A DNA stretch of 36,953 bases from Helicobacter muridarum. GTDB lineage: Bacteria > Campylobacterota > Campylobacteria > Campylobacterales > Helicobacteraceae. Location: NCBI RefSeq assembly GCF_000765805.2, contig NZ_JRPD02000020.1, positions 1-36,953 of the forward strand, written 5' to 3'. Below are positions 33,835-36,953 of the stretch, one piece after another. The translations under genes were made by a program, and so were the position numbers. The first letter of the stretch is position 1. Every line of letters begins with the position of its first letter. The notes under the pieces are model-generated. The model was not told the origin of the DNA, made no database searches, and worked only from the letters and a program-made list of their open reading frames with translations.

Positions 33835-34039
33835 TGCTATAATGGCGAGATTTATAGCAAAAAACAGCAGTAAGAATGGTGTCGCTATGCCCTCTTAAGC
33901 AAAATTTAAGAGCTAATACTATAAAATCCTCCCTCATTAGTTAGTGGCTCCTCGTGCCACACCAATAAAAACCTACCTTAATCCCCCATAGTATTGCACA
34001 TTACTTAATCCGGTGTATCAGGGATTAAGGTAGGTTTTT
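33835..34039. ncRNA. Structured non-coding region, candidate small RNA
   Basis: About 205 bp with four perfect inverted repeats in series. They are TGCTATAA/TTATAGCA (33835-33842 / 33852-33859), CTCTTAA/TTAAGAG (33892-33898 / 33906-33912), GTGGC/GCCAC (33944-33948 / 33956-33960), and a 19-bp stem (33967-33985 / 34021-34039) that ends in TTTTT on either strand. An extended -10, TGCTATAAT, lies at 33835-33843. The last stem also lies just past the stop of the HEPN gene and may terminate it. An 18-codon frame from 33842 is possible. The RNA assignment is inference. Confidence 0.4.
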
Positions 34040-34051
34040 GTAGCTTTCACT

Positions 34052-34699
34052 CTACTCAAGCAAATCTTTCAAATCATTATCTATCAAGCCCAAGCAATCA
34101 TCTAAAAAACTTTCTATTTTATCAGGCATAATACGAAAGTAAAGTCTTTGATTATCAGTTTCTACAAAAGTTACAATGCGAGGCACGATAATATTTTTCT
34201 CACCTTTAGTAACAATATGAGTTTTTAGCAGATTTTCCGCGTGAAAAGCACGATTTCTAATAGTATGAATCCAATTTAAAACAACCTCTGCCTTATGACT
34301 ATCTCGCAAAAATCGCTTTTTGCCATTGTGATAGAATCTATCTATATTTTGCCAATAGTATTGCTTAAAATCAAAAGATTTAGAAAAGCTAAAAATATGA
34401 TTATAAAGCTTGTGTTTATCAACCATCTTATGCCAAAAGCCAAGTCTTTGCCTTGATATGAGCTGATGATTGCTAAGATTTTGTCCCCTATATTCTGCCT
34501 CAACTTCATTTTCTATCCAATCAATGCCTAACCTTTCAATCAAAATATGATTTATAATATTGCGGATACAGATTTCAAGGATACATAGCTTTGGTGAGAT
34601 TTTACCTACTAGCGCAAGATTCCTAAAATGCTCTTTCGTGCTTTGATAGCTCTGCAATCGCACTTGCGAAAATAGTAATTCTAGCTTTTTTATATCCAT
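34052..34699 (-). CDS. HEPN-type Abi_2-like abortive-infection protein
   Basis: 215 residues, with AAAGG 6 nt before the ATG. All-helical, with the HEPN ribonuclease signature R-x4-H in TIRNRAFHAENLL (Arg148, His153). A second such spacing lies in LEICIRNIINHILIERLG (Arg46, His51), the usual layout of AbiD/AbiF (Abi_2) proteins. These are toxin-like RNases that halt growth on phage infection. It lies in reverse orientation inside the interrupted type IIG gene, between the two 11-bp direct repeats, and next to a hairpin-rich stretch that might encode a partner RNA. The fold call is good; activity and control are inferred. Confidence 0.75.
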   Translation of the reverse strand: MDIKKLELLFSQVRLQSYQSTKEHFRNLALVGKISPKLCILEICIRNIINHILIERLGIDWIENEVEAEYRGQNLSNHQLISRQRLGFWHKMVDKHKLYNHIFSFSKSFDFKQYYWQNIDRFYHNGKKRFLRDSHKAEVVLNWIHTIRNRAFHAENLLKTHIVTKGEKNIIVPRIVTFVETDNQRLYFRIMPDKIESFLDDCLGLIDNDLKDLLE

Positions 34700-34789
34700 A
34701 TCTTGCCTTTAGACATTTACAAAAATCAAATTAAAAGATATATTATCAAAAATACCATAAAATACCATGAAATAGATTGAGGAAAAGTT

Positions 34790-36085
34790 ATGCAAAATCT
34801 AGATTCAAGAATAGATAAAGAAAAAGGTGTGGTTTATTTGACAGAGAGAGAACGCACGGAGTTGCTTATAAAGCCCATTTTACGCGGGAGGGATATAAAG
34901 CGGTATTCTTATGATTGGGCGGGATTGTGGATAATCAATACGCATAATGGCTATGTGAGTGAGGCGTTGCCTTTTAGCGAAATTTCGGGGAGATTTGATT
35001 TTTCTCGCACGGCAGATTCCGTATCTAGCCTTAGCTCCAAAAATCTGCACAACCCCAAAATTTCATCTAAAATGCTTCCGCCAGATTCCAAAAATACAAC
35101 CCCTTGTCATACTGAGGCGTTAGCCGAAGTATCTCAACAAAAGCGAGCTAAAATTAAAATTCCGCCTATTGATATAGATGAGTATCCAACACTTAAGGCT
35201 TACTTTGATAAGGTGGCAAGTGAGGGCAAACAGAGCAAGGGTAAAGGATTCTACAACCGAGATGATAAGGGCATAACGCCTTACAATCTTAGAAATTGCG
35301 CTTATTTAGAGGAATTTGCTAAACCTAAAATTATATATTCTGAAATTGTGAGAGAACCACAATTTTATTTAGACAATGGTGAGTTTAAGTTTGGGTATTT
35401 CTATGCAGAAGCGACAAGCTTTATTTTAACAGCAAATTGTCATTCTGAGCTTTCGCAAGAAAGCGAAGAATCTCTTAAGATTTCTAAAAAAGATATTTCG
35501 GGCAAAAGCCCTCAATATGACAAAATGAAAGCGAGTTTAGAATACCTTTTAGGGCTTTTACATTCTAAACTTTGCACTTTTGCCTTTAAGGAATTTTATG
35601 CAGGAGGGGGATTAGGAGAAAGTGGCTATCGCTACAAAAAAGCCTTTTTAGAAAATCTCCCAATCCCTAAAATTACTCAAAGCCAAGAAGCAGAATTTAT
35701 AAAAATCGTAAATGAGATTATAAAGTGCAAAAAGTCTTTGCAATATTCTAATTTAAAATCTTTATCGCAAAAAGGGGTTTATCCCCCTCCCGTCCCCCTT
35801 AACCCCGAAAAAGACACCGCTTTTTCGGCAATCAATGGGGAAGCCTCGCTTAATCCACTTCTAGTCCAAAATCAGCGTGAGGACACTTCTGCCTCACTTG
35901 ATTCCGATTTTGGAACACCACGAAGTGGGCGAGAAAAAGATTCTGATAATAAAGAGGAGTTGCAAGAGTTAGAATCTCGCCTTGATTCTTTAGAATCTAA
36001 ACTTAATTCCCTAGTTTTCTCCCTCTATGGCTTAAGTGATGAGGAAATAAGGCTTGTAGAATTAGCTGGGGGGGGCAAGTTATAG
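34790..36085 (+). CDS. Target-recognition domain part of the second type IIG enzyme
   Basis: 431 residues continuing the interrupted enzyme: TELLIKPILRGRDIKRYSYDW is the entry to the TaqI_C-type recognition domain. It continues with KPKIIYSEIVREPQFYLDNG, LLGLLHSKLCTFAFKEFYAGGG and YRYKKAFLENLPIPK, and ends LNSLVFSLYGLSDEEIRLVE. A stop codon at 34778-34780 closes the frame upstream. GAGG lies 7 nt before the ATG, so this part could be made on its own as a separate specificity subunit. Two translated dispersed repeats occur (CHTEALAEV and CHSELSQESEES). The as-read end, AGGGKL-stop, follows a G8 tract; with G7 the frame continues into a second recognition domain. Confidence 0.82.
   Translation: MQNLDSRIDKEKGVVYLTERERTELLIKPILRGRDIKRYSYDWAGLWIINTHNGYVSEALPFSEISGRFDFSRTADSVSSLSSKNLHNPKISSKMLPPDSKNTTPCHTEALAEVSQQKRAKIKIPPIDIDEYPTLKAYFDKVASEGKQSKGKGFYNRDDKGITPYNLRNCAYLEEFAKPKIIYSEIVREPQFYLDNGEFKFGYFYAEATSFILTANCHSELSQESEESLKISKKDISGKSPQYDKMKASLEYLLGLLHSKLCTFAFKEFYAGGGLGESGYRYKKAFLENLPIPKITQSQEAEFIKIVNEIIKCKKSLQYSNLKSLSQKGVYPPPVPLNPEKDTAFSAINGEASLNPLLVQNQREDTSASLDSDFGTPRSGREKDSDNKEELQELESRLDSLESKLNSLVFSLYGLSDEEIRLVELAGGGKL
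34792..34802. repeat. 11-bp direct repeat GCAAAATCTAG, right copy
   Basis: Exact match to 33815-33825, at the right edge of the segment carrying the HEPN gene. It overlaps the start codon of the recognition-domain fragment. Confidence 0.65.
36068..36075 (+). repeat. G8 tract joining two recognition domains
   Basis: Eight G residues at the end of the first recognition domain. As read, the protein stops four codons later. With G7 or G10 the frame passes without a stop from 36075 into the 36132-36881 frame. It is short for a contingency tract but within the range that can slip. Confidence 0.6.
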
Positions 36086-36131
36086 TCTAGCCTTATTACT
36101 TATCGCAAGTATAGAATCTAAGATTCTATCT

Positions 36132-36881
36132 TTGGTGAAACTACTTTGTGAAAATTTTGAATTAGAGTTAAAAGAAGCCTTTAGATTCTGCAAAGGGCTG
36201 CAAGTGCCAAGAGAATATGAGGGCAAGATTATTTATCCTAATATGGCAAAAGAATTTATCGCTTACCTTGATACGCAAGGTTTTTTCACAAATCAAAAAT
36301 GTTTTATTCTTACTGATAAATGCAAGGATAAAAATAGACTCTTGTATCTCACTGCAGTGCTTAATTCTAAAATGAATTTTTGGTATTTTAAGCATATCGG
36401 TGCGACTTTGGGAGCAAATGGCTATGAGATGAGCAAAATCTTTGTAGAGCGATTGCCTGTGATAGAAACGCATAAAATAGATTCTAAGCTTTTGCAAGAA
36501 ATTGAATTTACAGCAGAACAAATTTTAGAATCTAAAACTCAATCATATAATACACAAAATAGCGCAGATTCTATGCAGGGCAAATCTCACCCACGCGATA
36601 ACTTGCCCTGCGGCAATGGAGCAGTCGCGTTGATGGGGTCAAGGGGGATTGTTAAGGGGGAAAAGGGGGAGAATAAAAGCGAAAATCTCCCCCTAGCCCC
36701 CTTGACTAAAGCAGATGAGACAATCCATTTTGAAAAAAACAAAAAGCAGGATTGCGATACAAAAACTTTAGAATCTCATCTTAATTCCTTGATTTATCAA
36801 GCCTATGGATTGAATGAAAAGGAGATAAACTTAATTGAATCTGAATTATCAACAAGAGAGAGAGAGAACAGAAATAATTGA
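36132..36881 (+). CDS. Second TaqI_C-type recognition domain (open from about 36075)
   Basis: The only start near 36132 is a TTG without a ribosome-binding site, and the frame is open back to the G8 tract, so it is most likely a continuation of the upstream gene. The content parallels the first recognition domain: EGKIIYPNMAKEFIAYLDTQG, LYLTAVLNSKMNFWYFKHIG, ATLGANGYEMSKIFVERLPV. The shared ending is LNSLIYQAYGLNEKEINLIE. Between them sits a low-complexity linker (36560-36760) that includes GGGG-rich and CCCC-rich inverted stretches. It may be a duplicated or captured recognition domain, or the tail of another, mostly deleted, type IIG gene. Confidence 0.7.
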   Translation: MVKLLCENFELELKEAFRFCKGLQVPREYEGKIIYPNMAKEFIAYLDTQGFFTNQKCFILTDKCKDKNRLLYLTAVLNSKMNFWYFKHIGATLGANGYEMSKIFVERLPVIETHKIDSKLLQEIEFTAEQILESKTQSYNTQNSADSMQGKSHPRDNLPCGNGAVALMGSRGIVKGEKGENKSENLPLAPLTKADETIHFEKNKKQDCDTKTLESHLNSLIYQAYGLNEKEINLIESELSTRERENRNN

Positions 36882-36953
36882 GAATCTTTATCGTTTATAT
36901 CACAAATTCTTGCAAGATTCTAAAGCTTGTCATACTGAAGCGTTAGCTGAAGT
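36835..36953 (+). CDS. Start of a further gene, 3' partial
   Basis: A TTG at 36835 lies 10 nt after a strong AAAAGGAG (36817-36824) and opens a frame that runs to the window edge, overlapping the previous frame by 47 nt. The visible 39 residues (NYQQERERTEIIENLYRLYH, then KFLQDSKACHTEALAE) are strongly helical and charged. They include a translated dispersed repeat at the very end. An (AG)6 run at 36855-36866 lies in both frames and could slip. I do not recognise the product. Confidence 0.45.
   Translation, partial: MNLNYQQERERTEIIENLYRLYHKFLQDSKACHTEALAE

Noticed and set aside
33725-33937. Minus-strand frame over the end of the type IIG core
   Set aside because: It is antisense to a conserved gene, is Cys/His-rich without pattern, and has no start signal.

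Overview
This window is AT-rich chromosomal DNA. Its codon habits, polyG contingency tracts, Tat-targeted oxidoreductases and very frequent AGATTCT/AGAATCT words suggest a Campylobacterota genome, most likely an enterohepatic Helicobacter (inference; no rRNA or other phylogenetic marker is present). I see no tRNA, rRNA, CRISPR array, transposase or integrase.

Layout. (1) 1-2165: the end of an AlgI-like MBOAT O-acyltransferase gene and its SGNH-type partner. (2) 2283-3290: a MerR-style promoter driving a frameshifted Tat-signal carboxymuconolactone decarboxylase-family gene. (3) 3541-8746: a compact DNA phosphorothioation operon. It encodes a rhodanese domain that becomes fused in frame to DndC when a 12-G tract changes length, then DndD, then a protein with a DndE-like N-terminus and an FtsK/HerA-type translocase. 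No DndA, DndB or DndFGH is visible. (4) 8868-12455: two back-to-back type II restriction-modification (R-M) pairs. (5) 12563-14061: gene remnants (a short TfoX-like start, the C-terminal half of NhaC) and a cupin gene with an internal stop, behind a second copy of the promoter. (6) 14272-19813: a 1598-residue type IIG R-M protein carrying an in-frame GIY-YIG/repeat insertion, followed by a frameshifted DUF4145 gene. (7) 20042-22484: hypoxanthine-DNA glycosylase, an intact Tat-signal aldo/keto reductase behind a third promoter copy, and a flavin split-barrel protein. (8) 22650-24743: a DUF262/DUF1524 (GmrSD/SspE-like) nuclease gene with an internal TAG. (9) 25259-28308: a lone adenine methyltransferase, an orphan promoter copy, and a BsaWI-like R-M pair. 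(10) 28339-29541: a fifth promoter copy that lacks its -35 box, and a frameshifted aldo/keto reductase. (11) 29542-30421: non-coding DNA with a strong hairpin and tandem repeats. (12) 30422-36953: a second type IIG R-M gene that is off at a G11 tract. It is interrupted by a roughly 1-kb segment with a HEPN/Abi gene and a highly structured non-coding stretch, bounded by an 11-bp direct repeat. It ends in two tandem target-recognition domains separated by a G8 tract, and a further gene runs off the right edge.

How it works together. Most of the window is a DNA-modification and defence island layered onto a scattered MerR-type stress regulon of exported reductases. The best candidate for an undescribed system is the phase-variable rhodanese-DndC / DndD / DndE-translocase operon. 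Sulfur delivery appears built into DndC rather than supplied by DndA, and a polyG tract can switch it. Several genes are broken by a single base. Homopolymer sequencing error can explain some of these, but not the two in-frame stops.
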